Assembly: GCF_002282855.1 (NCBI RefSeq)
Contig: NZ_NRIR01000006.1
Span: 1 to 64,000 of the forward strand
Source of the DNA: Paraferrimonas sedimenticola
Lineage (GTDB): Bacteria > Pseudomonadota > Gammaproteobacteria > Enterobacterales > Shewanellaceae
DNA: 64,000 nucleotides
Direction: 5' to 3'
Part shown: piece after piece, positions 9,841 to 20,360 of the stretch
Layout: each line of letters starts with the position of its first letter
Position numbering within the stretch: position 1 is the first letter of the stretch
The notes under the pieces: model-generated
What the model saw: the letters and a program-made list of their open reading frames with translations, nothing else
What the model was told of the DNA's origin: nothing
Databases searched by the model: none
Position numbers and translations under genes: made by a program

Positions 9841-9866
9841 AAACGGCCAACGAATGTTGGCCGTTT
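9841..9866. terminator. Terminator after the antiporter gene
   Basis: An 11-bp perfect stem (aaacggccaac / gttggccgttt) with a GAAT loop and a T tract lies between convergent genes. Confidence 0.88.
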
Positions 9867-9885
9867 TACTATCTACACGCATCTG

Positions 9886-10770
9886 CTATTCAAAACCAAA
9901 TGGCGCTCGATAGTTTGGATTGGGTAAATCAAAACAAGCGTTCATGTCATCGGCAAAACGAAACTGAAACGGCTGGGGTTCTATCTTCAGCTCTCGTAAC
10001 ATGTCCGCATAAGGCCCCTCACCTATCTCAAGCACACCTGGATCGGCTCCTCCCTTAGTCCACAGGCGGTTCATAAACTTGGTCACGTTGAACTCGGCTT
10101 TAAACTGGGTCGGGCTTTGCAGTAATTGACTGCCAAGCTGCGAGTACAAATTAGAGCGCACATCAAACGCCTGTTTAGCGCCTTGAGTGGGCACGGTCAA
10201 ACGGAAGTAGGAATTGCCATCTTCATCAAAAGCTTGAGTCACCGACTGTTGCGCATCCGCTTCAATGTCGATGCGATTGACCACCTTAGGCAGCCCCCAA
10301 ATATTGTTGCCGCGAATGCGATTTTCTAAAGATGTCACCGGCATGTGAAACACGTAGTAACCAAATTTCCTAAACAGTTTGTCCATTAGCACGGGTAACA
10401 CAGGGACGTTGACGCTCGGGTCTATCATCACAGGGATAGTCATCGCGATTTCATTGTAAGGGGCAATGCCGCTGACGTTGCGATACTCGTAACAAGAAAA
10501 GGTGACAAGCGCTCGGCCTTTGGGCATGGCCACTGGCTTCATTTTCGGGTGCGGCAACAAGGCTTTCGCCTTGTCGTAATCGCACAGAAAGATACCAATA
10601 GCACAGCTGACATTGCCGTATAAAGTTGGAAACAGATAGTCCTTGCTGATGTCTTCTGTCAACGCCAAGGGACTATTGGCTGTGCGAAGCTTAAACTGAC
10701 GAAAGAAGGGGTGCTTAAATTGGTCGCTATTGTCGAGAAGTTCCGGCTCGATGTGTGTATTTGGCTGCAT
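9886..10770 (-). CDS. Acetoacetate decarboxylase-like protein
   Basis: A 294-residue protein of the acetoacetate decarboxylase-like superfamily. Recognisable segments are YNEIAMTIPVM (about 113-123), YYVFHMPVT and NIWGLPKVVNRI (about 160-171), the last containing the Lys in the position of the catalytic lysine region. The exact substrate is unknown; many members in proteobacteria are not true acetoacetate decarboxylases. It is monocistronic, convergent with the antiporter gene, and nothing nearby suggests a pathway. Confidence 0.7.
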   Translation of the reverse strand: MQPNTHIEPELLDNSDQFKHPFFRQFKLRTANSPLALTEDISKDYLFPTLYGNVSCAIGIFLCDYDKAKALLPHPKMKPVAMPKGRALVTFSCYEYRNVSGIAPYNEIAMTIPVMIDPSVNVPVLPVLMDKLFRKFGYYVFHMPVTSLENRIRGNNIWGLPKVVNRIDIEADAQQSVTQAFDEDGNSYFRLTVPTQGAKQAFDVRSNLYSQLGSQLLQSPTQFKAEFNVTKFMNRLWTKGGADPGVLEIGEGPYADMLRELKIEPQPFQFRFADDMNACFDLPNPNYRAPFGFE

Positions 10771-10872
10771 GACTGTCCCTGAGGCCTTGTTATTATTGTG
10801 TTAAAGTATTCACTCTAACTTAGATTGTGGCTCAGACCAAATCTCTGTTGTTGCCTAACTAACGGCCACAAA

Positions 10873-10895
10873 AAAGCCAGTCAAACGACTGGCTT
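10873..10895 (-). terminator. Terminator of grxD
   Basis: A stem of aaagccagtc / gactggcttt with a four-base loop is followed on the minus strand by six T. It lies 38 bp after the grxD stop. Confidence 0.85.
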
Positions 10896-10932
10896 TCACT
10901 TTTTATGCACTCAATGTACCAAGAGTGAGTGA

Positions 10933-11271
10933 CTACTCAGCGTCTTCACTCTTGTACTTAGCGGCTGTTTCCTTGATCAGGCTTTGCAATTCGCCTTGTT
11001 GAAACATTTCCATGATGATGTCACAGCCGCCAACCAGCTCGCCTTCTACCCACAACTGCGGGAAAGTTGGCCAGTTAGCGAACTTTGGTAATTCAGCGCG
11101 AATATCTGGGTGCTGCAAAATATCAACGTAAGCGAACTGCTCGCCACAATTGATAAGCGCCTGCCCAGCTTGCGAAGAAAAGCCACAGCTTGGCAGTTTT
11201 GGTGAGCCCTTCATGTAAAGGATGATAGGGTTTTCGCTAATTTGCTGCTTAATTTTATCTAGGGTTTCCAT
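10933..11271 (-). CDS. grxD: Monothiol glutaredoxin GrxD (Grx4)
   Basis: A 112-residue monothiol glutaredoxin with the CGFS active site (Cys29) preceded by KGSPKLPS, and the WPTFPQLWVEGELVGGCDI glutathione-binding segment. The family binds a [2Fe-2S] cluster with glutathione and works in Fe-S delivery and iron sensing, often with BolA proteins. It is monocistronic and divergent from sodB, both iron-linked genes. Confidence 0.95.
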   Translation of the reverse strand: METLDKIKQQISENPIILYMKGSPKLPSCGFSSQAGQALINCGEQFAYVDILQHPDIRAELPKFANWPTFPQLWVEGELVGGCDIIMEMFQQGELQSLIKETAAKYKSEDAE

Positions 11272-11478
11272 CAGACTTCCTGACCCTTGCGGTTATTCAA
11301 TGTCGCTCGTAAGTGTACGTTAAAACTCATCGGATAAAAATCCCATGTTTTTTATGGTCTTTAAAAGTGATCGAATGGGATTCACATCACGTTTTTTCCC
11401 CACTACAATACATGGCAATTACAGGATTGGGTAACCACCTGTAAGCCATAGAAAATTAAAGTAATGGAGACGCAACTA

Positions 11479-12063
11479 ATGGCTATTGAACTACCAGCAC
11501 TGCCTTACGCGATGGATGCCCTAGAGCCGCACCTGTCAAAAGAAACTTTGGAATTCCACTATGGTAAGCACCACAACACCTATGTGGTTAAGCTTAACGG
11601 CATGATCCCAGGCACTGAGTTCGAAGGTAAGAGCCTAGAAGAGATTGTTAAGAGCTCTGACGGTGGCGTATTCAACAACGCCGCGCAAATTTGGAACCAC
11701 ACCTTCTACTGGAACTGCCTAGCGCCAAACGCTGGCGGCAAGCCAAGTGGCGACTTAGCAGCGGCCATCGACGCCAGCTTTGGTTCGTTTGACGAGTTTG
11801 TTGCTCAGTTTAACGACAAGGCCGTTAATAACTTTGGTTCTAGCTGGACTTGGTTGGTGAAAAACGCCGACGGTTCTTTGGCCATCGTTAACACCAGCAA
11901 CGCTGCGACCCCGCTAACCGACGACGGCGTAACGCCACTACTGACCGTGGATTTGTGGGAGCACGCCTACTACATCGATTACCGCAACCTGCGTCCTAAG
12001 TACCTCGAAGGTTTCTGGGCCCTGGTTAACTGGAACTTCGTTGCGGATAACTTCGCAGCCTAA
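11479..12063 (+). CDS. sodB: Superoxide dismutase [Fe]
   Basis: A 194-residue Fe/Mn-type superoxide dismutase. Metal ligands are visible as His in LEFHYGKHH, His in IWNHTFYW, and Asp/His in [11 protein letters not shown]. The Gln-Gly pattern [13 protein letters not shown] and the length fit the iron form. I start at the ATG at 11479 ([10 protein letters not shown]) because GGAG sits 10 bp upstream; the upstream ATG at 11464 would overlap that ribosome site. A TACAAT -10 lies near 11404. Confidence 0.96.
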   Translation: MAIELPALPYAMDALEPHLSKETLEFHYGKHHNTYVVKLNGMIPGTEFEGKSLEEIVKSSDGGVFNNAAQIWNHTFYWNCLAPNAGGKPSGDLAAAIDASFGSFDEFVAQFNDKAVNNFGSSWTWLVKNADGSLAIVNTSNAATPLTDDGVTPLLTVDLWEHAYYIDYRNLRPKYLEGFWALVNWNFVADNFAA

Positions 12064-12082
12064 GCGCAAAAAAAGTCCCTAT

Positions 12083-12109
12083 AAAAAGGAGCCATTTGGC
12101 TCCTTTTTT
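12083..12109 (+). terminator. Terminator of sodB
   Basis: A stem of aaaggagcc / ggctccttt with an ATTT loop is followed by a T run, 20 bp after the stop codon. Confidence 0.9.
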
Positions 12110-12339
12110 CGTACCCGATTCTGTACCTGTGGAACACAAGCCTAAACAAACCGGTCTAATTAGTAGTGAGAGGTATCATGATTGCCTCTTGCAACAGTTG
12201 CAGACTGCAATTGTTAATCATTGAAATAATTATAAATTTTTTAGTGACACCGTCATTTTCTGACTAGGCTTAAAGAAAACAAGGCACGCGATTATTACGA
12301 CAACAACGAAACCAGACCAGTCCGGTTAAGGGGTCCATT

Positions 12340-14274
12340 ATGGGAATTTTTGAGCATTATCAAACCCGTTACGAACACACCCGTGACGAAGAATACACGC
12401 TACAACAGTTTCTCGACATCTGTAAGCAAGACAAATCGGCTTACGCTTCTGCGGCTGAGCGCCTGCTGCAGGCGATCGGCGAGCCAGAGATTATCGACAC
12501 CTCAACCGACGCTAGATTGTCCCGGATTTTTTCGAATCGTCTAATTGCACGCTATCCCGCCTTCTCTGAGTTTTACGGCATGGAAGACGCTATCGAGCAG
12601 ATAGTCGCTTATCTCAAACACTCGGCGCAGGGACTCGAAGAGTCTAAACAAATCTTGTATTTGTTGGGTCCTGTGGGCGGCGGTAAGTCATCGCTGGCCG
12701 AAAAGCTCAAGTCGCTCATGCAGCGCGTGCCCATCTATGTTTTGACCGCAAACGGACAGCGATCCCCTGTAAACGACCACCCCTTTGCACTGTTTGACGC
12801 TGATGAAGACGGACAGATTCTGTCGCAAGAATACGGCATTAACAAACGCTACTTGAGCACCATTATGTCGCCTTGGGCGGCTAAGCGTTTGCATGAGTTT
12901 GGTGGCGACATCAGCAAGTTCCGCGTCGTGAAAGTCTTCCCATCGATTTTGGACCAAATTGCGATTGCCAAAACCGAGCCAGGTGACGAGAACAACCAAG
13001 ACATTTCAGCCCTAGTGGGTAAAGTGGACATACGTCAGCTCGAGCATTTCGCTCAAGACGACCCAGATGCCTACGCCTACTCTGGTGCGCTTTGTCGTGC
13101 CAACCAAGGCTTGATGGAATTCGTTGAGATGTTCAAAGCACCGATAAAGGTGCTCCACCCTCTACTGACTGCGACGCAAGAAGGTAACTACAACGGAACC
13201 GAAGGCTTGTCTGCGCTGCCTTACCAAGGCATCATTTTGGCCCACTCCAACGAGTCAGAATGGCAGTCCTTCCGCAACAACAAGAACAACGAAGCGTTTT
13301 TAGACCGAGTCTACATCGTCAAGGTGCCTTATTGCTTGCGCATCAGTGAAGAGCAGAAGATTTACCAGAAACTGTTGGACAACTCGGCGCTGACCCAATC
13401 CCATTGTGCTCCGGGTACGCTCGAGGCACTGGCGCAATTCTCTGTATTATCGCGTATCAAAGCGCCGGAGAATTCATCGATATACTCCAAGATGCGAGTG
13501 TATGACGGTGAGACGCTAAAAGACACAGACCCGAAAGCCAAAAGCGTGCAGGAGTATCGCGATTACGCTGGTGTGGACGAAGGCATGGACGGTCTTTCGA
13601 CGCGATTTGCGTTTAAGATCCTCTCGCGCGTGTTTAACTTTGACGCCACCGAGATTGCCGCCAACCCAGTGCACCTCTTCTATGTTCTAGAGAAGCAAAT
13701 TGAGCAAGAGCAGTTCCCCAAAGAAGTGGCTGAACGCTACATGGAATTCTTAAAGGGCTACCTGATCCCCAAATACGTGGAGTTCATTGGTAAAGAACTG
13801 CAAACCGCGTATCTGGAAAGCTACTCAGAGTACGGCCAGAACATCTTTGACCGCTACGTCACCTATGCCGACTTCTGGATCCAAGACCAAGAATATCGTG
13901 ACCCAGAAACTGGCCAATTGTTTGACCGAGCAGCCCTAAACGCCGAACTCGAGAAAATCGAGAAGCCTGCGGGTATCAGTAATCCTAAAGATTTCCGCAA
14001 TGAAATCGTCAACTTTGTGTTGCGTGCTCGCGCCAATAACGAGGGCAAAAATCCGCTGTGGACCAGCTACGAGAAGCTGCGCACTGTGATTGAGACTAAG
14101 ATGTTCTCCAACACCGAAGACTTGCTACCAGTAATCTCTTTCAATGCCAAAACCTCGAGCGAAGATCAGAAGAAACACGATCAGTTCATCGAGCGTATGA
14201 CAGAGAAAGGCTACACCCAGAAACAGGTGCGCCTGTTGTCTGAATGGTACTTGCGAGTACGTAAATCGTCGTAA
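12340..14274 (+). CDS. yeaG: PrkA-family serine protein kinase YeaG
   Basis: A 644-residue PrkA/YeaG protein. An N-terminal AAA-like domain has Walker A GPVGGGKSS at residues 110-118, and the C-terminal PrkA kinase domain occupies about 400-640. In Escherichia coli YeaG is induced by nutrient stress and stationary phase and acts with YeaH. It is the first gene of a three-gene operon yeaG-yeaH-ycgB (gaps of 18 and 9 bp), a combination whose members are separate in E. coli but fused in many other bacteria. Confidence 0.95.
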   Translation: MGIFEHYQTRYEHTRDEEYTLQQFLDICKQDKSAYASAAERLLQAIGEPEIIDTSTDARLSRIFSNRLIARYPAFSEFYGMEDAIEQIVAYLKHSAQGLEESKQILYLLGPVGGGKSSLAEKLKSLMQRVPIYVLTANGQRSPVNDHPFALFDADEDGQILSQEYGINKRYLSTIMSPWAAKRLHEFGGDISKFRVVKVFPSILDQIAIAKTEPGDENNQDISALVGKVDIRQLEHFAQDDPDAYAYSGALCRANQGLMEFVEMFKAPIKVLHPLLTATQEGNYNGTEGLSALPYQGIILAHSNESEWQSFRNNKNNEAFLDRVYIVKVPYCLRISEEQKIYQKLLDNSALTQSHCAPGTLEALAQFSVLSRIKAPENSSIYSKMRVYDGETLKDTDPKAKSVQEYRDYAGVDEGMDGLSTRFAFKILSRVFNFDATEIAANPVHLFYVLEKQIEQEQFPKEVAERYMEFLKGYLIPKYVEFIGKELQTAYLESYSEYGQNIFDRYVTYADFWIQDQEYRDPETGQLFDRAALNAELEKIEKPAGISNPKDFRNEIVNFVLRARANNEGKNPLWTSYEKLRTVIETKMFSNTEDLLPVISFNAKTSSEDQKKHDQFIERMTEKGYTQKQVRLLSEWYLRVRKSS

Positions 14275-14292
14275 TTCGGCTGAGGAGGCGAG

Positions 14293-15564
14293 ATGACCAG
14301 TTTTATCGACCGCCGACTGAACACCAAAGGTAAAAGCACGGTTAACCGACAAAGGTTCATACGGCGATATAAGCATCAAATTAAAAAGTCTGTCAGTGAC
14401 GCTGTGACTCAACGCAGCGTGACCGACGTGGAATCTGGCGAGAGTGTGTCAGTGCCTACCAAGGACATACAGCAACCGGTATTCCATCAAGGCGCTGGCG
14501 GTGAGCGGCAACGTGTATTTCCTGGCAACGATCAGTTTACTCGAGGTGACCAACTCGAACGCCCGCCTTCTGGCGGTGGTGGTCAAGGCAGTGGTGAGGG
14601 GGATGCCTCGAATCAAGGCGAAGGCCAAGACGATTTTGCCTTTGATGTGTCCAAAGATGAGTACTTGGATTTGTTGTTCGAGGACTTGGAGCTACCTAAC
14701 TTAGAGCAGAACAAGCTCGACAAACTGATTCAGTACAAAACCCACAGAGCGGGGTTCACCAATACAGGTGTGCCGGCCAACATCAATATCGTGCGCAGTT
14801 TGCGTGGCTCTTTGGCAAGACGTATGGCAATGACTGCCAAGAAACGTCGTCGCTTGGGCGAGTTGCAAGCCCAACTTGAGCAACTGGAAAACACCCCAGG
14901 TGCATGCGCCGATAAGATCCGCACCCTAAAAGATGAAATCGCAGAGCTTAAGCGTCGCATCGATGCTGTGCCCTTTATCGATACCTTTGACTTGCGCTAC
15001 AACAACTACGTTAAGCACCCTGTGCCGACCTCGCAGGCAGTGATGTTTTGTTTGATGGATGTGTCAGGCTCGATGGATCAGGCCACCAAGGACATGGCCA
15101 AGCGCTTTTATATCCTGTTGTATTTGTTCTTAACTCGTACCTACAAGCACCTGGACGTGGTGTTTATTCGCCATCACACTCAAGCCAAAGAAGTGGATGA
15201 GCAAGAGTTCTTTTACAGCCAAGAAACCGGCGGCACTATCGTCTCCAGTGCGCTTAAGCTGATGCACGAGATTCAGCAAGAACGCTACCCTGCCAACGAG
15301 TGGAACGTCTATGTAGCGCAAGCTTCAGACGGTGATAACTGGGCCGATGACAGTCCAAACTGCGGCCGTTGGTTAAACGAAAAAATCATGAGCAACGTGC
15401 GCTATTTCAGTTACATAGAGATCACCAATCGCGCTCACCAAACCCTGTGGCGTGAATACCTGAAACTGGCCGACAAGCACCCTCACTTCGCTATGCAGCA
15501 CATTCGCGAAGTCGCCGATATCTATCCGGTGTTTAGGGAGCTCTTCAAAAAACAAGCGGCGTAA
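14293..15564 (+). CDS. yeaH: UPF0229 protein YeaH (VWA-domain stress protein)
   Basis: A 423-residue UPF0229 protein. A low-complexity Gly/Gln-rich linker (about 93-112) and a helical Arg/Lys/Glu region (about 180-225) precede a von Willebrand A-like domain with the MIDAS start DVSGS at residues 256-260. It is expected to partner YeaG in the nutrient-stress response. AGGAGG stands 6 bp before the start. It lies 18 bp after yeaG and 9 bp before ycgB. Confidence 0.93.
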   Translation: MTSFIDRRLNTKGKSTVNRQRFIRRYKHQIKKSVSDAVTQRSVTDVESGESVSVPTKDIQQPVFHQGAGGERQRVFPGNDQFTRGDQLERPPSGGGGQGSGEGDASNQGEGQDDFAFDVSKDEYLDLLFEDLELPNLEQNKLDKLIQYKTHRAGFTNTGVPANINIVRSLRGSLARRMAMTAKKRRRLGELQAQLEQLENTPGACADKIRTLKDEIAELKRRIDAVPFIDTFDLRYNNYVKHPVPTSQAVMFCLMDVSGSMDQATKDMAKRFYILLYLFLTRTYKHLDVVFIRHHTQAKEVDEQEFFYSQETGGTIVSSALKLMHEIQQERYPANEWNVYVAQASDGDNWADDSPNCGRWLNEKIMSNVRYFSYIEITNRAHQTLWREYLKLADKHPHFAMQHIREVADIYPVFRELFKKQAA

Positions 15565-15573
15565 GGAGGGTGT

Positions 15574-17082
15574 ATGGCGAAAAAACAACTGAGCGATGGT
15601 CCAGATTGGACCTTTGAATTGCTACAAGAGTACCTAGACGTCATCGAAGAGGCGGCGGAGCATTTTGGTTTGGAGACCTATCCCAACCAGATAGAAGTGA
15701 TCACCGCCGAGCAGATGATGGACGCCTACGCCAGTATCGGGATGCCGATTGGTTATAGCCATTGGTCCTTCGGGCAACGATTTATTGAAACCGAGCAAGG
15801 TTACAAACGCGGTCAAATGGGCTTGGCCTATGAGATTGTAATTAACTCCAACCCCTGCATTGCGTATTTAATGGAAGAAAACACCATTACCATGCAAGCT
15901 TTGGTAATGGCCCACGCAAGCTTTGGCCACAACAGTTTCTTTAAAAACAATTATCTGTTTCGAACCTGGACTGATGCCGAGTCGATTATCGATTATTTGG
16001 TGTTTGCCAAAAACTACATTAGCGAGTGCGAACAGGCCCACGGCATTGATGCGGTTGAAGAAATTATCGACTCTTGCCATGCCTTGATGAATCACGGCGT
16101 CGACCGCTATAAGCGCCCTTCTCAACTGTCGCTCAAACAAGAGCAGCAAAAGCAGAAAGAGCGCGAAGCCTACATGCAGTCGCAAGTCAACGATTTGTGG
16201 CGCACAGTCCCAAAACGCAATAATGCCAAAGGCGCTGTCGCCGAGGAGAGATTTCCCAGCGAGCCACAAGAGAACATTCTGTATTTCATCGAGAAAAATG
16301 CGCCGCTACTAGAGCCCTGGCAGCGTGAGGTGGTGCGTATTGTGCGCAAAATGGCGCAATATTTTTATCCGCAGAAACAAACTCAGGTAATGAACGAAGG
16401 TTGGGCCACCTTTTGGCATTACACTCTGCTGAATCACCTTTATGACGAAGGGCGCTTATCCGACAAATTCATGTTGGAGTTTTTGCACAGTCACACCAAC
16501 GTTGTGTATCAGCCCCCGTATAACAGCCCCTATTTTAGCGGCATCAACCCCTATGCACTGGGCTTTAACATGTTCGTCGACATTCGCCGAATCTGTGAAA
16601 ACCCCACCGAAGAGGACAAGCATTGGTTCCCGGAAATCGCCGGTAGCGATTGGTTGACCACCCTGCACCACGCCATGCGCGACTTTAAGGACGAGAGTTT
16701 TATCAGCCAGTTTTTATCACCCAAACTGATGCGCGACTTTAAACTCTTCTCGATCATGGACAACGACCAAAAAAGCTTTTTGACCGTCACTGACATTCAC
16801 GACGAACAAGGCTACCGTCAAATACGCCATGCCCTGTCGCAACAGTACAACCTGTCGAACATAGAGCCCAATATACAAGTTAGCCAGGTGGACTTGCGCG
16901 GCGACCGCTCGCTCACTCTTGAATACACGCCGCACAACCGCATACCGCTGGCAGACAGCAAGGTAGAAGTGCTCAAGCACTTGCATCGTTTATGGGGATT
17001 TGATGTGAAGTTAGTGCAAAAAGAACAAAGCGAGGAACGAATCATCGCGCAAATTCCTCTCGCTCTCTCCGAAGAGGGCTAG
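15574..17082 (+). CDS. ycgB: SpoVR family protein YcgB
   Basis: A 502-residue SpoVR-family protein, homologous to Bacillus SpoVR, which is needed for spore cortex formation; in non-sporeformers it is a stress/stationary-phase gene of unclear biochemistry. Typical segments are YPNQIEVIT, MPIGYSHWSFG, FGHNSFFKNNYLF and NEGWATFWHYTLLN. It starts with GGAGG 5 bp upstream. Grouping with yeaGH supports one functional module, possibly phosphorylation-controlled. Confidence 0.94.
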   Translation: MAKKQLSDGPDWTFELLQEYLDVIEEAAEHFGLETYPNQIEVITAEQMMDAYASIGMPIGYSHWSFGQRFIETEQGYKRGQMGLAYEIVINSNPCIAYLMEENTITMQALVMAHASFGHNSFFKNNYLFRTWTDAESIIDYLVFAKNYISECEQAHGIDAVEEIIDSCHALMNHGVDRYKRPSQLSLKQEQQKQKEREAYMQSQVNDLWRTVPKRNNAKGAVAEERFPSEPQENILYFIEKNAPLLEPWQREVVRIVRKMAQYFYPQKQTQVMNEGWATFWHYTLLNHLYDEGRLSDKFMLEFLHSHTNVVYQPPYNSPYFSGINPYALGFNMFVDIRRICENPTEEDKHWFPEIAGSDWLTTLHHAMRDFKDESFISQFLSPKLMRDFKLFSIMDNDQKSFLTVTDIHDEQGYRQIRHALSQQYNLSNIEPNIQVSQVDLRGDRSLTLEYTPHNRIPLADSKVEVLKHLHRLWGFDVKLVQKEQSEERIIAQIPLALSEEG

Positions 17083-17086
17083 CCAC

Positions 17087-17119
17087 AAAAAACGCCGCAT
17101 TTTGAATGCGGCGTTTTTT
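17087..17119. terminator. Bidirectional terminator between ycgB and fadR
   Basis: An 8-bp stem (cgccgcat / atgcggcg) flanked by A6 and T7 sits between convergent genes. Confidence 0.9.
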
Positions 17120-17134
17120 TGAAACTCTTGCAGA

Positions 17135-17857
17135 CTAGTTGGCTTCTTCGGCGATGTCACGCGGCATGTTCTCGCGCACCAATTGCCAAATTTTGCCAGT
17201 TTCCACACCGTATTGATGCATCAACTCAGGCACAGCCTTGTAATCACCCGCTTCTGCCAGTTTGGCCAGCGACTCATAAAAGCTACGGGCTTCGCTGCGA
17301 GCTTGAGGGTTAGAGAAATAATACTCACCCACTCGGCTGTACAAGCCTTTGAAGCCGTTGAGGATCAACACATAAATGGGGTTACCAGCACTAAAGGCCA
17401 ACTTGTGATGCAGTTGATAATCGAATTCGGTAACCGCGATGGCGTTGTCTTCAAGCTCAGCAAGACCATCGCGAATGAATTCATGCACGTCAGCGGCTTT
17501 GCTGCGAATGGCAGTGCGGAAGTAGATGCTACTGATGTCCGCACGAGCTGCCAATAATTGGTCAACTAACTCAGGTACGCCGTCTTGGTCCAAGCGTGCG
17601 ATGGTCTCAAGAATGTTGAGTCCAGAGGTTTCCCAGAAGTTGTTAACTCGCGTTGGCTTACCGTGCTGAATGGTCAACCATCCGTCTCGCGCCAAGCGCT
17701 GCAGTACTTCGCGTAAGGTGGTACGAGTCACCCCAATCAGCTCAGACAACTCTCGCTCTGCCGGCAGAATCGAACCCGGGGGAAACTTGTTTTCCCAAAT
17801 CGAACGCACTATGTACTTTTCAGCAAAGCTGGCTGGGCCTTTGGCATTGATGATCAT
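17135..17857 (-). CDS. fadR: Fatty acid metabolism regulator FadR
   Basis: A 240-residue GntR-family regulator. The winged-helix N-terminus (about 8-75) contains [31 protein letters not shown], and the all-helical acyl-CoA-binding domain covers about 80-235. It represses fatty acid degradation and activates fabA/fabB in relatives. It is divergent from nhaB and next to ycgB, the same neighbourhood as in E. coli. A FadR-like operator lies 38 bp upstream, suggesting autoregulation. Confidence 0.95.
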   Translation of the reverse strand: MIINAKGPASFAEKYIVRSIWENKFPPGSILPAERELSELIGVTRTTLREVLQRLARDGWLTIQHGKPTRVNNFWETSGLNILETIARLDQDGVPELVDQLLAARADISSIYFRTAIRSKAADVHEFIRDGLAELEDNAIAVTEFDYQLHHKLAFSAGNPIYVLILNGFKGLYSRVGEYYFSNPQARSEARSFYESLAKLAEAGDYKAVPELMHQYGVETGKIWQLVRENMPRDIAEEAN

Positions 17858-17894
17858 AGGAGAACTTCTATCTCGCGTTTAGAAAATAGTAATC

Positions 17895-17911
17895 GACTGA
17901 TCATACCAGAT
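17895..17911. promoter_or_regulatory. Candidate FadR operator upstream of fadR
   Basis: On the minus strand this site reads ATCTGGTATGATCAGTC, agreeing at 13 of 17 positions with the known fadB-type operator and keeping the TGGT..GA.CAG core. It lies 38 bp upstream of the fadR start codon. The match is mine by eye and is not proof of binding. Confidence 0.5.
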
Positions 17912-18161
17912 GGGCGCAAAATGGAAACTACAAGTTTGGTAAATCACGCCTTGGAAAGTCGCCTTGTCGACAAAATGAACGCTTAGGAAATTGTGATCCG
18001 AACCCGATTTATTTGCGAGAAAGTGTTATCTGACCCAAAATTCCATACACCCATTTCAAGGGAGCTAGCAGGTGTATCAAACACTTGCTACAATGCCGCC
18101 TTTGCTACAGTTGGGTTAATTTTGCAACCCTAACAGTAATTTATTGTCGGAGCTCGTCACT

Positions 18162-19760
18162 ATGCAAATGTCCTTAGGACAGGCGTTTTTTGCCAACTTT
18201 TTAGGCCATGCACCTAAGTGGTACAAGATCGCCATCATCAGTTTTTTGGCCATCAACCCTGTTTTATTCGCCATTGACCCATTCGTTGCCGGTTGGGTAT
18301 TGGTTATCCAGTTTATCTTCACTCTTGCAATGGCGCTTAAGTGCTACCCACTTCAACCAGGTGGTCTGTTAGCCTTTGAAGCCGTCATTATAGGCATGAC
18401 ATCACCCGACATGGTGATGCACGAGATTGAAGCCAACCTAGAAGTTATCTTGCTGTTGGTGTTCATGGTTGCTGGTATCCACTTCATGAAGCAGCTGTTG
18501 TTGTTCATGTTTACCAAGATGATCACCTCTATTCGCTCAAAGACGGTATTGTCGGTAATGTTCTGTGCATCAGCAGCATTCCTGTCGGCCTTCCTAGATG
18601 CCTTGACCGTAATCGCTGTGATCATCGCGGTTGCTGTAGGTTTCTACTCGATTTACCACAAGGTGGCATCGGGCAAAGACTTTGGCCATCACCATGATCA
18701 CACCACCGACGACGACGCTAATCCGAGCATCAACAAAGAAACATTAGAAGAGTTTCGCGCCTTCTTGCGTAACCTGTTGATGCATGCAGGTGTTGGTACT
18801 GCGCTAGGTGGTGTGTGCACCATGGTGGGTGAGCCGCAAAACCTGATTATTGCTGCGCAAGCCAGCTGGAACTTTACCGAGTTTGCCATTCGCATGGCGC
18901 CGGTTACAGTGCCTGTGTTCTTCGCCGGTATCGCCACTTGTGTCTTGGTAGAAAAAACCAAAACCTTCACCTATGGCGTTCAGCTGCCAGACCCAGTGCG
19001 CACAATTCTTGAAGACTACGCCGCTTACGAAGACGAACGCCGTACCGTTAAAGACAAGGCCAAGCTGATTGCTCAAGGCCTAGTAGGCATTTGGTTGGTA
19101 GTTGCTCTGGCGATGCACTTGGCGGCGGTTGGTCTTATCGGTCTAACCATCATCATCCTAGCCAGCTCGTTCAGCGGCGTTATCGACGAGCACCAAATCG
19201 GTAAAGCCTTTGAAGAAGCCCTGCCGTTTACCTCTCTGCTGGCGGTATTCTTTGCCGTGGTTGCGGTAATTGTTGACCAAGGTCTGTTCGCCCCGGTTAT
19301 CGAGTCGGTACTGAGCGTGAAAGACGCCAACACCCAGCTAGTGATGTTCTACCTAGCTAACGGTGTGCTATCTATGGTGAGTGACAACGTATTCGTAGGT
19401 ACGGTTTACATCAACGAAGTGAAATCTGCGCTGTTGAATGGCCAAATCACTCGTGACCAGTTCGACATGCTAGCTGTGGCTATCAACACTGGTACTAACC
19501 TACCATCGGTTGCAACGCCTAACGGCCAAGCCGCCTTCTTGTTCCTGTTGACCTCGGCATTGGCACCGCTAATTCGCCTGTCTTACGGTCGCATGGTTAT
19601 CATGGCTCTGCCGTACACTATTGTTCTGACTATTGTCGGTATGCTGGTGATTCAATCGGGTATTCTGGTTGAGATGACTGACTGGTTGTACGAAATGCAC
19701 TGGATTGAGCACCACACAGTGCAAGAAGCTGCTGAAACCGGAATTCAAGGTGGCCACTAA
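18162..19760 (+). CDS. nhaB: Na+/H+ antiporter NhaB
   Basis: A 532-residue inner-membrane sodium/proton antiporter with about twelve transmembrane helices. The N-terminus [16 protein letters not shown] and segments [29 protein letters not shown] and [14 protein letters not shown] are typical. A His/Asp-rich loop (about 170-180) may bind metal. I choose the ATG at 18162, with CGGAG 9 bp upstream, over a TTG six codons earlier. The neighbours fadR and dsbB match the E. coli order. Confidence 0.95.
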   Translation: MQMSLGQAFFANFLGHAPKWYKIAIISFLAINPVLFAIDPFVAGWVLVIQFIFTLAMALKCYPLQPGGLLAFEAVIIGMTSPDMVMHEIEANLEVILLLVFMVAGIHFMKQLLLFMFTKMITSIRSKTVLSVMFCASAAFLSAFLDALTVIAVIIAVAVGFYSIYHKVASGKDFGHHHDHTTDDDANPSINKETLEEFRAFLRNLLMHAGVGTALGGVCTMVGEPQNLIIAAQASWNFTEFAIRMAPVTVPVFFAGIATCVLVEKTKTFTYGVQLPDPVRTILEDYAAYEDERRTVKDKAKLIAQGLVGIWLVVALAMHLAAVGLIGLTIIILASSFSGVIDEHQIGKAFEEALPFTSLLAVFFAVVAVIVDQGLFAPVIESVLSVKDANTQLVMFYLANGVLSMVSDNVFVGTVYINEVKSALLNGQITRDQFDMLAVAINTGTNLPSVATPNGQAAFLFLLTSALAPLIRLSYGRMVIMALPYTIVLTIVGMLVIQSGILVEMTDWLYEMHWIEHHTVQEAAETGIQGGH

Positions 19761-19790
19761 CCATTTAGGTTAGGATCGGTTAACATAAGC

Positions 19791-19817
19791 AAGCGCCTAA
19801 TCAGGCGCTTCTTTTTT
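19791..19817 (+). terminator. Terminator of nhaB
   Basis: A stem of aagcgcct / aggcgctt with an AATC loop is followed by CTTTTTT. Confidence 0.88.
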
Positions 19818-19849
19818 GTCAAAATTACTAGATAAGAGATGCTTTAACT

Positions 19850-20359
19850 ATGGGGCTACACCAATTCGCACAAAGTCGATTGGCTTGGGGATTACTACTG
19901 GGATTCGCGCTGCTTTTTGAAGGCACCGCATTGACCATCCAATACGCACTAGCCTATGAGCCTTGCATTAACTGCGTCTATCAAAGAACCGCTTTGTTGG
20001 GTATCGCGTTGGCGGGTTTTCTCGGAATAATCGCACCACAGAAATGGCCTGTACGAGCAATCGGCTGGTTGGTGTGGGCTATCGCCGCTATTTGGGGGCT
20101 TTTGATTGCCCACGAGTTGGTGGAACTGCAAAACAACCCGTCACCGTTTCACGTATGCTCTTTCTCACCAGAATTTTGGGTACCGTTAGACCAATGGTTC
20201 CCTTGGTTACTGCAACCCACTGGTAGCTGTACCGATGAACACTGGGTTTTCCTAGGACAAACCATGGCTGAGTGGACTCGAGTGATGTTTGCCGGATTTT
20301 CGCTGGCTGCGTTGGTGTTTGCTATTCCGAGTCTGCGCCCAAATAAGACGGTAAATTGA
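19850..20359 (+). CDS. dsbB: Disulfide bond formation protein DsbB
   Basis: A 169-residue quinone reductase that reoxidises DsbA. Four transmembrane helices are visible. The first periplasmic loop holds Cys39-x-x-Cys42 (EPCINC) followed by the quinone-site Arg46; the second loop holds Cys103 and Cys127. It lies downstream of nhaB but after a terminator, and just 1 bp before yecM, so the two are probably cotranscribed. Confidence 0.95.
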   Translation: MGLHQFAQSRLAWGLLLGFALLFEGTALTIQYALAYEPCINCVYQRTALLGIALAGFLGIIAPQKWPVRAIGWLVWAIAAIWGLLIAHELVELQNNPSPFHVCSFSPEFWVPLDQWFPWLLQPTGSCTDEHWVFLGQTMAEWTRVMFAGFSLAALVFAIPSLRPNKTVN

Positions 20360-20360
20360 T

